Assembly (NCBI RefSeq): GCF_014199525.1
Contig: NZ_JACHNU010000002.1
Coordinates: forward strand, 106,147 to 170,146
DNA from: Conexibacter arvalis
GTDB lineage: Bacteria; Actinomycetota; Thermoleophilia; Solirubrobacterales; Solirubrobacteraceae
DNA length: 64,000 nt
Reading direction: 5' to 3'
A model generated the notes under the pieces. The model worked only from the letters and a program-made list of their open reading frames with translations, ran no database searches and was not told the DNA's origin. Of this stretch, positions 47,342 to 55,479 are shown piece by piece (the first letter of the stretch is position 1; each line of letters begins with the position of its first letter). The translations under genes were made by a program, and so were the position numbers.

Positions 47342-48490
47342 ATGGACGGCACGGGCGATGCGGACGGCGGCGAGGGCTCGTGGGCGGGCGAGCACCGCTT
47401 CGGCCGCGAGGCCCCGTTCACGCTCGGCGTCGAGGAGGAGCTGTTCCTCGTCGACCCCGTCGACGGCGCGCAGACGAACGCCTCCGCGGCCGTGCTGGAG
47501 CGGCTCGGCGCCGTCCGCGGAACGGTCGAGCGCGAGCTGCACGCCTGCCAGGTCGAGCTGATCACCGACCTCTGCCATGACGCCGGCGAGGCGGCGACCG
47601 CGCTGCGGGGGCTGCGCCGGGCCGTCGTCGGGACCGGCGCGGGGATCCTTGGCGCCGGCACCCACCCGGCGGCGTTGGAGGGCGCCGCCGAGATCACCGA
47701 CAAGGCGCGCTACGAGCGGATCCACGAGCTGCTCGGAGACGCCGTCGCGACGCCGGTCGGCGGGCTCCACGTCCACGTCGGCATGCCCGACCCCGAGACG
47801 GCCGTGCGCGTCTTCAACGGGCTGCGCCGGCACCTGCCGCTGCTGCAGGCGCTCGGTGCCAACACGCCCTACCGGCACGGGCGCGACACCGGGCTCGCCT
47901 CCGCGCGGGAGATCACGACGCGCGGATGGCCGCGCTCCGGCGTGCCGCGCGCGCTGCGCGACTTCGACGACTTCGCCGAGCTGAGCGCGCGGCTCGTGCG
48001 GGCCGCCGACGTGCCCGACTACACGTGGTTCTGGTGGAAGCTGCGGCCCCATCCACGGCTGGGGACCGTCGAGATCCGCGCGCTCGACGCGCAGGCGTCG
48101 CTCGACGACCTGGCCGCGCTCGTCGCGCTCGTCCACTGCCTCGCGCGGCACCTCGCGGAGGCCGAGCCGGCGCGCGGCGCGGGTGGGCGCGGCGAGCCGA
48201 GCCCGCCCGCAGAGCTGCTCGACGAGGGGACCTTCCGCGCCGCCCGCTATGGCGTGCGCGCCCGCCTGCCCGATGCCGAGGGCCGCCTCGTGCCGTTCGA
48301 CGCGCTGCTCGCGCAGGTGCTGCGCGAGATCGCCGGCGACGCGCGCGAGCTCGGCTGCGACGCGGCGCTCGACTCGCTCCCCGCGCTCGTCGCGCGCGGC
48401 GGCGGCGCCGGGCGCCAGCGCTCGATCCACGCGATCGGCGGCATGGGCGCGCTGCTGCGCGAGCTGGCGACGCTGACGGCGCGGGGCTGA
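47342..48490 (+). CDS. GCS2-type carboxylate-amine ligase (YbdK-like), second copy
   Basis: The 382-residue protein shows the GCS2 pattern: FTLGVEEELFLVDPVDGAQT, ELHACQVELITDLCHDAGEA, PVGGLHVHVGMPDPETAVRV, PYRHGRDTGLASAREITTRG and TWFWWKLRPHPRLGTVEIRA. It is more typical of the YbdK/EgtA-like group than the copy at 42035 and shares the same catalytic region, but the substrate is unknown. ATG 47342 is used; an in-frame upstream ATG at 47267 lies in the palindrome and is less likely. Confidence 0.85.
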   Translation: MDGTGDADGGEGSWAGEHRFGREAPFTLGVEEELFLVDPVDGAQTNASAAVLERLGAVRGTVERELHACQVELITDLCHDAGEAATALRGLRRAVVGTGAGILGAGTHPAALEGAAEITDKARYERIHELLGDAVATPVGGLHVHVGMPDPETAVRVFNGLRRHLPLLQALGANTPYRHGRDTGLASAREITTRGWPRSGVPRALRDFDDFAELSARLVRAADVPDYTWFWWKLRPHPRLGTVEIRALDAQASLDDLAALVALVHCLARHLAEAEPARGAGGRGEPSPPAELLDEGTFRAARYGVRARLPDAEGRLVPFDALLAQVLREIAGDARELGCDAALDSLPALVARGGGAGRQRSIHAIGGMGALLRELATLTARG

Positions 48491-48586
48491 GCGGCCCCGG
48501 ACCGCACGCGCGGCACGGGCGGCGGGGCACGTGCGCGACGCGCGCGCGGCGGGGGTGCGGCGCGCGCGGCGCGGCCGGCGGTCCGC

Positions 48587-49477
48587 TCACCCCCGCTCCA
48601 CGGCGCGCAGGTCGCGCTCGACCGCGGCGGGCACGACCCGGCGCTCGCGCGCGACCCAGCGAAGGCCGCGGAGCGCGGCGATCGCGCCCGCCGCCGTCGT
48701 CCGCCGCCAGGGGCCGGCCGCCCAGAGCCGCCGCGCCGTCGCGCCCGGGAGCCGCCGCGGCGGCCGGCGCAGCCAGATCGTCCAGAGGTCGTTGCGGAGC
48801 GTCGCCGCGACCCGCGCCGGCCGCGGCGCGCCGCCGCCCGGCGGGCAGTGGCGCGCGACGATCTCGGGCACGTGGCGGACCTCCCAGCCGGCGGCGGCCA
48901 GGTCGAGCGCCAGCAGCTGCTCCTCGCCGCCGACCTCGAAGCGGCGGTGGAAGCCGCCGACCGCGACGAAGGCGCTGCGCCGCACGACCGCGCCGCAGGC
49001 GACGAAGCCGGTGACCGGGACGCCGGGGCCGCTGTTCCGGCCGGCCGCGGCGGCGAGCGGACCGGACGCCATCGCGACGCAGGTCGGGTCGAGCCGCCGC
49101 TCGGGACCGACGAGCACCGCCGCGGCGATCAGCCCGACGCGCGGATGACGGTCGAGCAGCGCGGCGGCCCGCGCCAGCGCGCCGGGCTCCCACCACGAGT
49201 CGTCGTCGCTGAACGCGACGTACGGGGTCCGCAGCCGCGCGACCGCCTCGGTCCGCGCGGCGGCGCCGACGCTCGAGCGGAGCGCGATCACCTCGACGCC
49301 GGCGTCCCCGCGGGCGCGCAGCGCGGCGGCGGTACCGTCGACCGAGCCGTCGTCGGCGACGACGATCGGCGGCCGCTCCGGCAGCGCGCGCAGCCGCGCC
49401 ACGGTCGACAGGACGAGCTCGCGGCGGTCGCGGGTCGCGAGCGCGACGCCGATCCGCGGCTCTCCCCTCGCCTCCAT
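48587..49477 (-). CDS. family 2 glycosyltransferase
   Basis: This 296-residue GT2 enzyme has the N-terminal nucleotide-sugar fold: PRIGVALATRDRRELVLSTV, PPIVVADDGSVDGTAAALRA, TPYVAFSDDDSWWEPGALAR (DxD metal site) and later VTGFVACGAVVRRSAFVAVG, GGFHRRFEVGGEEQLLALDL (ED-like acceptor site). No TM helices are seen. GGAGG lies 5 nt before the ATG. It is divergent from the carbamoyltransferase gene and likely belongs to the same glycan pathway. Confidence 0.9.
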   Translation of the reverse strand: MEARGEPRIGVALATRDRRELVLSTVARLRALPERPPIVVADDGSVDGTAAALRARGDAGVEVIALRSSVGAAARTEAVARLRTPYVAFSDDDSWWEPGALARAAALLDRHPRVGLIAAAVLVGPERRLDPTCVAMASGPLAAAAGRNSGPGVPVTGFVACGAVVRRSAFVAVGGFHRRFEVGGEEQLLALDLAAAGWEVRHVPEIVARHCPPGGGAPRPARVAATLRNDLWTIWLRRPPRRLPGATARRLWAAGPWRRTTAAGAIAALRGLRWVARERRVVPAAVERDLRAVERG

Positions 49478-49541
49478 GCGGCCTCCGTACCCGCGCGAAG
49501 CGATTCGAGACGCCAGGCAGCGCAGATCCCGGTCCGTTGTC

Positions 49542-49566
49542 GTTTAGCCACTTCTCGCAGGGGTAC
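49542..49566 (+). promoter_or_regulatory. candidate sigma-B/F-type promoter for the heptose glycan cluster
   Basis: GTTT (49542-49545), a 15-nt spacer and GGGTAC (49561-49566) fit the actinobacterial stress-sigma consensus (GTTT, then GGGTAY). It ends 57 bp before the carbamoyltransferase start. The gvp promoter has the same spacer length. Confidence 0.55.
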
Positions 49567-49623
49567 GTCCGGCTCGCGCCGCCCCGCCGGCGCTCGTGGC
49601 CCCCTTACGAAGGAGTCGCCCGT

Positions 49624-51288
49624 ATGCGCGTTCTGGGCGTCAACGCCGTCTTCCACGATCCCGCCGCAGCGCTCGTGGTCGACGGCGAGATCGCCGCCGC
49701 CGCCGAGGAGGAGCGCTTCACGCGCCGCAAGCACGGGAAGGCGCCGGTCGCCTTCTCGACGTGGGAGCTGCCCGAGCAGGCGGCGCGCTGGTGCCTGGAG
49801 GCCGCCGGTCTGCGCCCCGACCAGCTCGACGCCGTCGCCTACTCCTACGACCCGGCGCTCGCGCCGCCGACCGACGGGGTGCTCGACCTGCGCTGGGAGG
49901 GGCTGCGGACGCTCTACGTGCGGCGCGCTCCCCGCTTCCTCGCGACCGCGCTGCCCGGCCTCGATCCCGCGTGCGTCACGTACGTCCCGCACCACCTCGC
50001 GCATGCCGCCTCGGCCTACGGCGCCGCCGGCTGGAGCGACTGCGCCGCGCTCGTGCTCGACGGCCGCGGCGAGCGCGGCTCGCACCTCGCCGGTCGCGTG
50101 CGCGACGGGCGGCTGGAGCCGTTGGCGGCACAGGCGCTCCCGCACTCGCTCGGGCTCGTCTACGAGGAGCTGACGTCGCATCTCGGCTTCCGGCGCGCCT
50201 CTGACGAGTACAAGGTGATGGCGCTCGCCGCCTACGGCGAGCCGCGCTTCCTCGGCGCGCTGCGCGAATGCGTCCACGCGACCGGGGACGGCGGCTTCGC
50301 GGCGACGCCGCCGGCGTGGGAGCGGTTCGCCCCGCCGGTCGCGGCGAGGGATTCCCCGGAGGCGGTCCACGCCGATCTCGCCGCCTCGGTCCAGCGGGCG
50401 ACCGAGGAGGTCGTGCTCGAGCTGGCGCGCTGGCTGCACGAGCGGACCGGCGAGCGCCGGCTCGCGATGGCCGGCGGCGTCGCGCTCAACTGCGTCGCGA
50501 ACGCGCGGCTGTGGCGCGAAGGTCCGTTCGCGGAGCTGTTCGTCCAGCCGGCCGCCGGCGACGCCGGGACCGCGCTCGGCGCCGCGCTGCACGTCGCGCG
50601 CGAGCTGGGCGACCGGCCGGCGGCGATGGCGACCGCGGCGCTCGGCCGCGGCTGGGAGGACGACGAGCTGGCCGGCTGGCTGCGCGCGGCCGGGGTCGAG
50701 TTCGCGCGCGCCGACGACGTCGCCGACGAGGTCGCCGCGACGCTCGCCGACGACGGGATCGTCGCCTGGTTCCAGGGGCGCGCCGAGTTCGGGCCGCGCG
50801 CGCTCGGGCACCGCTCGCTGCTCGCCGATCCGCGGCGGGCGGCGAACGTCGAGCGGCTCAACGACGTGAAGGGCCGAGAGCAGTTCCGGCCGGTCGCGCC
50901 GATGGTGCTGGAGGAGCGCGCCGGCGCCATCTTCGACGGCCGGCTGCCGAGTCCCCACATGCTGTTCACGCACGTCGTGGACGAGGCGTGGCGGGAGCGG
51001 ATCCCGGCGGTCGTCCACGTCGACGGGACGGCGCGGATCCAGACCGTCGCGCGCGCGGCCGAACCGCTCGTGGCGCGGATGCTCGACGGCTTCGAGCGGC
51101 GCACCGGCGTCCCCGTCGTCGTCAACACGAGCCTCAACACCGCCGGACGGCCGATCGTCGACGATCCCCGCGACGCGCTCGAGTGCTTCGGCTCCGCGCC
51201 GATCGACCTGCTCGCGATCGGCCCCTTCGTCGTCCGCCGCGCCGGCGCCTTCGCCGGTTCCCGCCCCGTGGAGGCGCTCGCCCGATGA
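49624..51288 (+). CDS. carbamoyltransferase (NodU/CmcH family)
   Basis: This 554-residue enzyme transfers carbamoyl from carbamoyl phosphate, via carbamoyl-AMP, to a sugar or other hydroxyl. Signatures are VLGVNAVFHDPAAALVVDGE, AAAAEEERFTRRKHGKAP, VPHHLAHAASAYGAAGW, EYKVMALAAYGEP, MAGGVALNCVANARL and the C-terminal EFGPRALGHRSLLADPRRAA, REQFRPVAPMVLEER, VVNTSLNTAGRPIVDDP. AAGGAG precedes the ATG. It is the first gene of the cluster and overlaps the GT2-GmhB gene (ATGA), so it probably decorates a sugar of the same glycan. Confidence 0.93.
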   Translation: MRVLGVNAVFHDPAAALVVDGEIAAAAEEERFTRRKHGKAPVAFSTWELPEQAARWCLEAAGLRPDQLDAVAYSYDPALAPPTDGVLDLRWEGLRTLYVRRAPRFLATALPGLDPACVTYVPHHLAHAASAYGAAGWSDCAALVLDGRGERGSHLAGRVRDGRLEPLAAQALPHSLGLVYEELTSHLGFRRASDEYKVMALAAYGEPRFLGALRECVHATGDGGFAATPPAWERFAPPVAARDSPEAVHADLAASVQRATEEVVLELARWLHERTGERRLAMAGGVALNCVANARLWREGPFAELFVQPAAGDAGTALGAALHVARELGDRPAAMATAALGRGWEDDELAGWLRAAGVEFARADDVADEVAATLADDGIVAWFQGRAEFGPRALGHRSLLADPRRAANVERLNDVKGREQFRPVAPMVLEERAGAIFDGRLPSPHMLFTHVVDEAWRERIPAVVHVDGTARIQTVARAAEPLVARMLDGFERRTGVPVVVNTSLNTAGRPIVDDPRDALECFGSAPIDLLAIGPFVVRRAGAFAGSRPVEALAR

Positions 51289-53231
51289 GGCGCCCGCCGC
51301 TCACCTACGAGGTCGTCATCCCCACCGTCGGACGCCCGTCGCTCTCCCGCCTGCTGCGCGCCCTCGACGCCCTCCCGCCCGCCGAGCGGCCGGCGCGGGT
51401 GCGGGTCGTGGACGATCGGGCGGGGATAAGCGGGGGCGGCGGGTCGGGGGTGGCGGGGGTGGCGGGGGCAGCGCTCCGCTCTGGCGCGGGGGCGGGCGCC
51501 GGCGGCGGCCGGTCGGCAACGACGGGGGACGCGGCGCGGGAGGCGCTCCGCGCGGACGTGGGCGGCTTGCGCGACGCCGGGTCGCTCTCGGTGACCGTCC
51601 TCACCTCCGGCGGCCGGGGGCCGGCGGCGGCGCGGAACGTCGGATGGCGGGTGGCGGCGGCCGAATGGGTCGTCTTCCTCGACGACGACGTGGTGCCCGG
51701 CGAGCGGTGGGGCGAGCGGCTGCTCGACGACCTGCGCGGCGCCGGCGCGGAGGTCGGCGGGGTGCAGGGACGGATCCGCGTCCCGCTGCCGGCCGATCGG
51801 CGCCCGACCGACTGGGAGCGCAATGTCGCCGGGCTCGCGTCGGCGCGCTGGGCGACCGCCGACCTCGCCTACCGGCGCGCCGCGCTCGCGGCGGTCGGCG
51901 GCTTCGACGACCGCTTCCGCCGCAACTACCGCGAGGACGCCGACCTCGGCCTGCGGGTCGTCGGTGCAGGCTGGCGGATCGAGCGGGGCGAGCGGGAGAC
52001 GCTCCACCCGGTCGGCCCGACCGGCTTCTGGGCGAGCGTCCGTCGCCAGGCCGGCAACGCCGACGACGCGCTGATGCGCCGCCTCCACGGCCGCGACTGG
52101 CGCACCCGCGCCGCCGCTCCCGCCGGCCGCCTCCCCCGCCACGCCGCGACCGCCGCCGCGGGCCTCACCACCGCCGGCCTCCTCCTCGCGCTCACAGCCC
52201 CGCGCCGCAACGGTTCGCGGCGCGTGCGGGCCGCGGCGCTGATCGCTGGCGCGGGGTGGGTCGGCGGGACGGCGGAGCTGGCCTGGGCGCGGATCGCGCC
52301 GGGGCCGCGGACGCCGGCCGAGGTCGCGGTGATGGCGGCGACCTCGATCGCCCTGCCCTTCGCCGCCGTCGCGCACCGGCTCGCCGGCGAGTGGCGCTGG
52401 CGCGCGGCCGCCCCGTACGACAGAGATGCCTGGCACGGCGGCGGCCATCGGCTGTTTGCACGTGCTCTTCACGTGCAAACAGCCAATGCTCCGCCGGCCG
52501 CGGCGATGCGCGGCGGCGGGCCGGCGCTCGACCCTCGCGGCCGAGCGCCAGACGGCGGCGGGCGGCCGGCGGCGGCGATGCGCGGCGGCGGGCCGGCGCT
52601 CGACCCTCGTGGCCGAGCGCCAGACGGCGGCGGGCGGCCGGCGGCGGCGATGCGCGGCGGCGGGCCGGCGCTCGACCCTCGTGGCCGAGCGCCAGGCGGC
52701 GGCGGGCGGCCGGCGGCGGTGCTGTTCGACCGCGACGGGACCCTCGTCGAGGACGTGCCGTACAACGGCGATCCGCTGCGGGTGAGGCCGATGCCCGGCG
52801 CGCTCGACGCGCTCGCGGCGCTGCGCGCGGCCGGCGTCCCGACGGCGGTCGTGTCGAACCAGTCCGGGATCGCGCGCGGGCTTCTCACCCCCGCGCAGGT
52901 CGAGGCGGTCAACGCTCGCGTCGAGGAGCTGCTCGGCGACGTCGGGCCGTGGCTCGTCTGCCCGCACGTCCCGGCCGACGGCTGCGACTGCCGCAAGCCG
53001 GCGCCCGGCCTCGTGCTGGCGGCCGCGGCGGCGCTCGGCGTCGCGCCGGAGCGGTGCGTCGTGATCGGCGACATCGGCGCCGACGTCGCCGCCGCCCGCG
53101 CCGCCGGCGCGCGCGGGGTGCTCGTGCCGACGCGGGCGACCCTGCCGGCCGAGGTCGACGCCGCCGTGGAGGTCGCCCCGGACCTGCTGAGTGCCGTCCG
53201 GCTGGTGCTCGACGGGGAGGCGGTCACATGA
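51285..53231 (+). CDS. fusion: GT2 glycosyltransferase, membrane segment, repeat linker, GmhB-like phosphatase
   Basis: One frame of 648 residues. Residues about 1-290 are a GT2 enzyme (TYEVVIPTVGRPSLSRLLRA, WVVFLDDDVVPGERWGERLL, YREDADLGLRVVGAGWRIER) with a Gly-rich insertion near 45-90. Residues about 290-385 have hydrophobic helices. Residues 387-478 are a linker encoded by the 45-bp palindrome and three 72-bp repeats. Residues about 479-640 are a HAD phosphatase of D-glycero-D-manno-heptose-1,7-bisphosphate type: VLFDRDGTLVEDVPYNGDP, AVVSNQSGIARG, CPHVPADGCDCRKPAPG (zinc Cys/His set) and VVIGDIGADVAAARAAGARG. Internal ATGs at 52506, 52578 and 52650 could give a free phosphatase. Confidence 0.85.
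   Translation: MRRPPLTYEVVIPTVGRPSLSRLLRALDALPPAERPARVRVVDDRAGISGGGGSGVAGVAGAALRSGAGAGAGGGRSATTGDAAREALRADVGGLRDAGSLSVTVLTSGGRGPAAARNVGWRVAAAEWVVFLDDDVVPGERWGERLLDDLRGAGAEVGGVQGRIRVPLPADRRPTDWERNVAGLASARWATADLAYRRAALAAVGGFDDRFRRNYREDADLGLRVVGAGWRIERGERETLHPVGPTGFWASVRRQAGNADDALMRRLHGRDWRTRAAAPAGRLPRHAATAAAGLTTAGLLLALTAPRRNGSRRVRAAALIAGAGWVGGTAELAWARIAPGPRTPAEVAVMAATSIALPFAAVAHRLAGEWRWRAAAPYDRDAWHGGGHRLFARALHVQTANAPPAAAMRGGGPALDPRGRAPDGGGRPAAAMRGGGPALDPRGRAPDGGGRPAAAMRGGGPALDPRGRAPGGGGRPAAVLFDRDGTLVEDVPYNGDPLRVRPMPGALDALAALRAAGVPTAVVSNQSGIARGLLTPAQVEAVNARVEELLGDVGPWLVCPHVPADGCDCRKPAPGLVLAAAAALGVAPERCVVIGDIGADVAAARAAGARGVLVPTRATLPAEVDAAVEVAPDLLSAVRLVLDGEAVT
52445..52489. repeat. dispersed 45-bp palindrome, copy B, inside a gene
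   Basis: CCATCGGCTGTTTGC and GCAAACAGCCAATGC flank a 15-nt centre that itself pairs (ACGT-GCTCTTC-ACGT), extending the stem. It is read in frame (HRLFARALHVQTANA) at the junction between the GT2 and HAD parts. The other copies (2734, 63534) are intergenic. Confidence 0.85.
52506..52721 (+). repeat. in-frame 72-bp tandem repeat, three copies
   Basis: Three 72-bp units (52506, 52578, 52650) encode 24-residue repeats beginning MRGGGPALDPRGRAP. Each starts with ATG. Units differ at very few bases, which indicates recent amplification. They form the linker before the GmhB-like domain. Confidence 0.9.
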
Positions 53232-54541
53232 CGGCCCGCCCCGACCGCGACCGCCGCCACGCCGCGCCCGCCCCCGCAGCGACGCCCACCGCGACCGGTC
53301 CCGCCCCGCCGCGCACCGTGGCCGATCCGGCCGACACGGCGCGGCCGCGGCCGATCGGGGGGCGGACGGCCGACCGGCCGCAACGACCGCACGTGCTCGT
53401 CGCCCGGCTCGACAACGACGGCGACGTGCTGCTCGCCGGACCGGCGATCCGGGCGGTCGCCGCGAACGCGGGACGGGTCACGCTCCTCTGCGGGCCGCGC
53501 GGCCAGGCCGCCGCGGAGCTGCTGCCGTGCGTCGACGAGCTGCTGCTCCACCGCGCCGAGTGGATCGATCCCGAGCCGGAGCCGTTCGACCCGGCCCACA
53601 GCCACCGACTGGTGCGCGAGGTCGCCGCGCGGCCGGTCGACGAGGCGGTGATCTTCACCTCCTTCCATCAGAGCCCGCTGCCGCTGGCGCTGCTGCTGCG
53701 GCTCGCCGGCGTCCCGCGGATCGCCGCGACCAGCGTCGACTACCCCGGCTCGCTGCTCGACGTCCGCCACCGCATCTCCGACGACGTCCACGAGGTCGAG
53801 CGCGCCCTCGGCCTCGCCGCAGCCGCCGGCCACCCGCTCCCACCCGGCGACGACGGCGCGCTGCGGATCCTGCGACGCTCAGCGGGCACCGCCCTCCCGC
53901 CCGCCCTCCCTCCCCAGCCGTACGTCGTCGTCCACCCCGGCGCCTCGGTCAGCGCCCGCGCGTGGGCGCCCGAACGGCACGAGCAGCTGGTCGCGGCGCT
54001 GACGGAGCGCGGCCGCGCCGTCGTCGTCACCGGCTCCCCGGACGAGCGCGAGCTGACCGCGCGCGTCGCGGCCGCCGCGCCCGTCCGCGCCGTCGACCTC
54101 GGCGGCGCGACCGACCTCGCGGGGCTCGCCGAGGTGATCGCGGGGGCCGAGGCGATCGTCGTCGGCAACACGGGGCCGGCCCATCTCGCGGCGGCGGTCG
54201 GGACGCCGGTCGTCTCGCTCTACGCGCCGACCGTGCCGGCCGTCCGCTGGCGGCCGTGGATGGTCCCGCACGTCATCCTGCACGAGCCGGTCCCGTGTGC
54301 GGGCTGCCGCGCGCGCGACTGCCCGGTGCCGGGCCATCCGTGCATCGACCGGCTGCCGCTCGCGACCGTCCTCGACGCGGTCGACGCGATGGCCGCCGCC
54401 GAGCGCCCGCACCGGCCCCCGCTGCCGGCGCCGGAGCCGCCCGCGCCGCGCCCGCCGTCGCGCCCCGACCGCCACGGCCGCCCCGCCCGCACCGCCCGCC
54501 GCGGCAACGGCTCCACCCGCCAGAGGGGAGCGACCGCATGA
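53228..54541 (+). CDS. GT9-family glycosyltransferase (ADP-heptose transferase type)
   Basis: After a Pro/Ala-rich N-terminus of about 55 residues, the GT9 fold begins: HVLVARLDNDGDVLLAGPAI, RVTLLCGPRGQAAAELLP, DEAVIFTSFHQSPLPLALLL. The C-terminal half has YVVVHPGASVSARAWAPERH, AVVVTGSPDERELTARVAA and AIVVGNTGPAHLAAAVGTPV, the ADP-heptose-binding region of WaaF/WaaC-like enzymes. Several Cys (CAGCRARDC) follow. The C-terminal 45 residues are Pro/Arg-rich. It overlaps its neighbours by 4 bp on both sides. The acceptor is unknown. Confidence 0.87.
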   Translation: MTARPDRDRRHAAPAPAATPTATGPAPPRTVADPADTARPRPIGGRTADRPQRPHVLVARLDNDGDVLLAGPAIRAVAANAGRVTLLCGPRGQAAAELLPCVDELLLHRAEWIDPEPEPFDPAHSHRLVREVAARPVDEAVIFTSFHQSPLPLALLLRLAGVPRIAATSVDYPGSLLDVRHRISDDVHEVERALGLAAAAGHPLPPGDDGALRILRRSAGTALPPALPPQPYVVVHPGASVSARAWAPERHEQLVAALTERGRAVVVTGSPDERELTARVAAAAPVRAVDLGGATDLAGLAEVIAGAEAIVVGNTGPAHLAAAVGTPVVSLYAPTVPAVRWRPWMVPHVILHEPVPCAGCRARDCPVPGHPCIDRLPLATVLDAVDAMAAAERPHRPPLPAPEPPAPRPPSRPDRHGRPARTARRGNGSTRQRGATA

Positions 54542-55479
54542 ACGTCCTGCTCTGGCACGTGCACGGCTCGTGGACGACCGCGTTCGTCCACGGACGGCAC
54601 ACGACGCTCCTCCCGGTCGTGCCCGACCGCGGACCGGACGGCCGCGGCCGCGCGCAAACGTGGGAGTGGCCGGCGAACGCCGTCGAGGTGACGCCGGAGG
54701 AGGCGGCCGAGACCGACGTCGACGTCGTGATCCTCCAGCGCCCGCACGAGCTGGAGCGGCTCGCGCCGGAGTGGCTCGGCGGCCGCCGGCCCGGCCGCGA
54801 CCTGCCCGCGATCTACCTCGAGCACAACGCGCCCCAGGGCCGCATCGCCGAGATGCGCCACCCGGCCGCCGACCGGCCCGACCTGACGCTCGTCCACGTC
54901 ACCCACTTCAACGATCTGTTCTGGGACGCCGGCAGCACGCCGACGCGCGTGATCGAGCACGGGATCGTCGACCCCGGCGAGCGCTACAGCGGCGAGCTGC
55001 CGCGGGCCGCGGTCGTCATCAACGAGGCGGCGCGGCGGCAGCGCGTCACCGGCACCGACCTGCTCGACCGCTTCGCGCGGGCCGCGCCGATCGACCTGTT
55101 CGGGATGGACGCGGCGTCGCTGGGCGGGATCGAGGACGTGCCGCAGGCGCGGCTCCACGACGAGATGGCGCGCCGCCGCGTCTACCTCCACCCGATCCGC
55201 TGGACCTCGCTCGGCCTCTCGCTGATCGAGGCGATGCAACTGGGGATGCCGGTCGTCGCGCTGGCGACGACCGAGGCGCCCGACGCCGTCCCGCCCGCGG
55301 CCGGGGTCGTCTCGACGCGCGTCGACCGGCTCGCCGACGCGGTCCGCGGCTTCGTCGAGGAGCCCGACCGCGCCCGCGAGGCCGGCCGCGCCGCGCGCGC
55401 CGCGGCGCTGGAGCGGTTCGGGCTGGAGCGCTTCCTGGACGACTGGAACCGACTGCTGGAGGAGGTGACCTCGCCATGA
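54538..55479 (+). CDS. GT4-like glycosyltransferase
   Basis: The 313-residue protein starts MNVLLWHVHGSWTTAFVHGR and contains LPAIYLEHNAPQGRIAEMRH, LTLVHVTHFNDLFWDAGSTP, RVIEHGIVDPGERYSGELPR, DLFGMDAASLGGIEDVPQAR and RWTSLGLSLIEAMQLGMPVV, the donor-binding Glu motif of GT4/GT-B enzymes. It lacks a signal peptide. It is in the middle of the heptose cluster with ATGA overlaps on both sides. Donor and acceptor are unknown. Confidence 0.82.
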   Translation: MNVLLWHVHGSWTTAFVHGRHTTLLPVVPDRGPDGRGRAQTWEWPANAVEVTPEEAAETDVDVVILQRPHELERLAPEWLGGRRPGRDLPAIYLEHNAPQGRIAEMRHPAADRPDLTLVHVTHFNDLFWDAGSTPTRVIEHGIVDPGERYSGELPRAAVVINEAARRQRVTGTDLLDRFARAAPIDLFGMDAASLGGIEDVPQARLHDEMARRRVYLHPIRWTSLGLSLIEAMQLGMPVVALATTEAPDAVPPAAGVVSTRVDRLADAVRGFVEEPDRAREAGRAARAAALERFGLERFLDDWNRLLEEVTSP

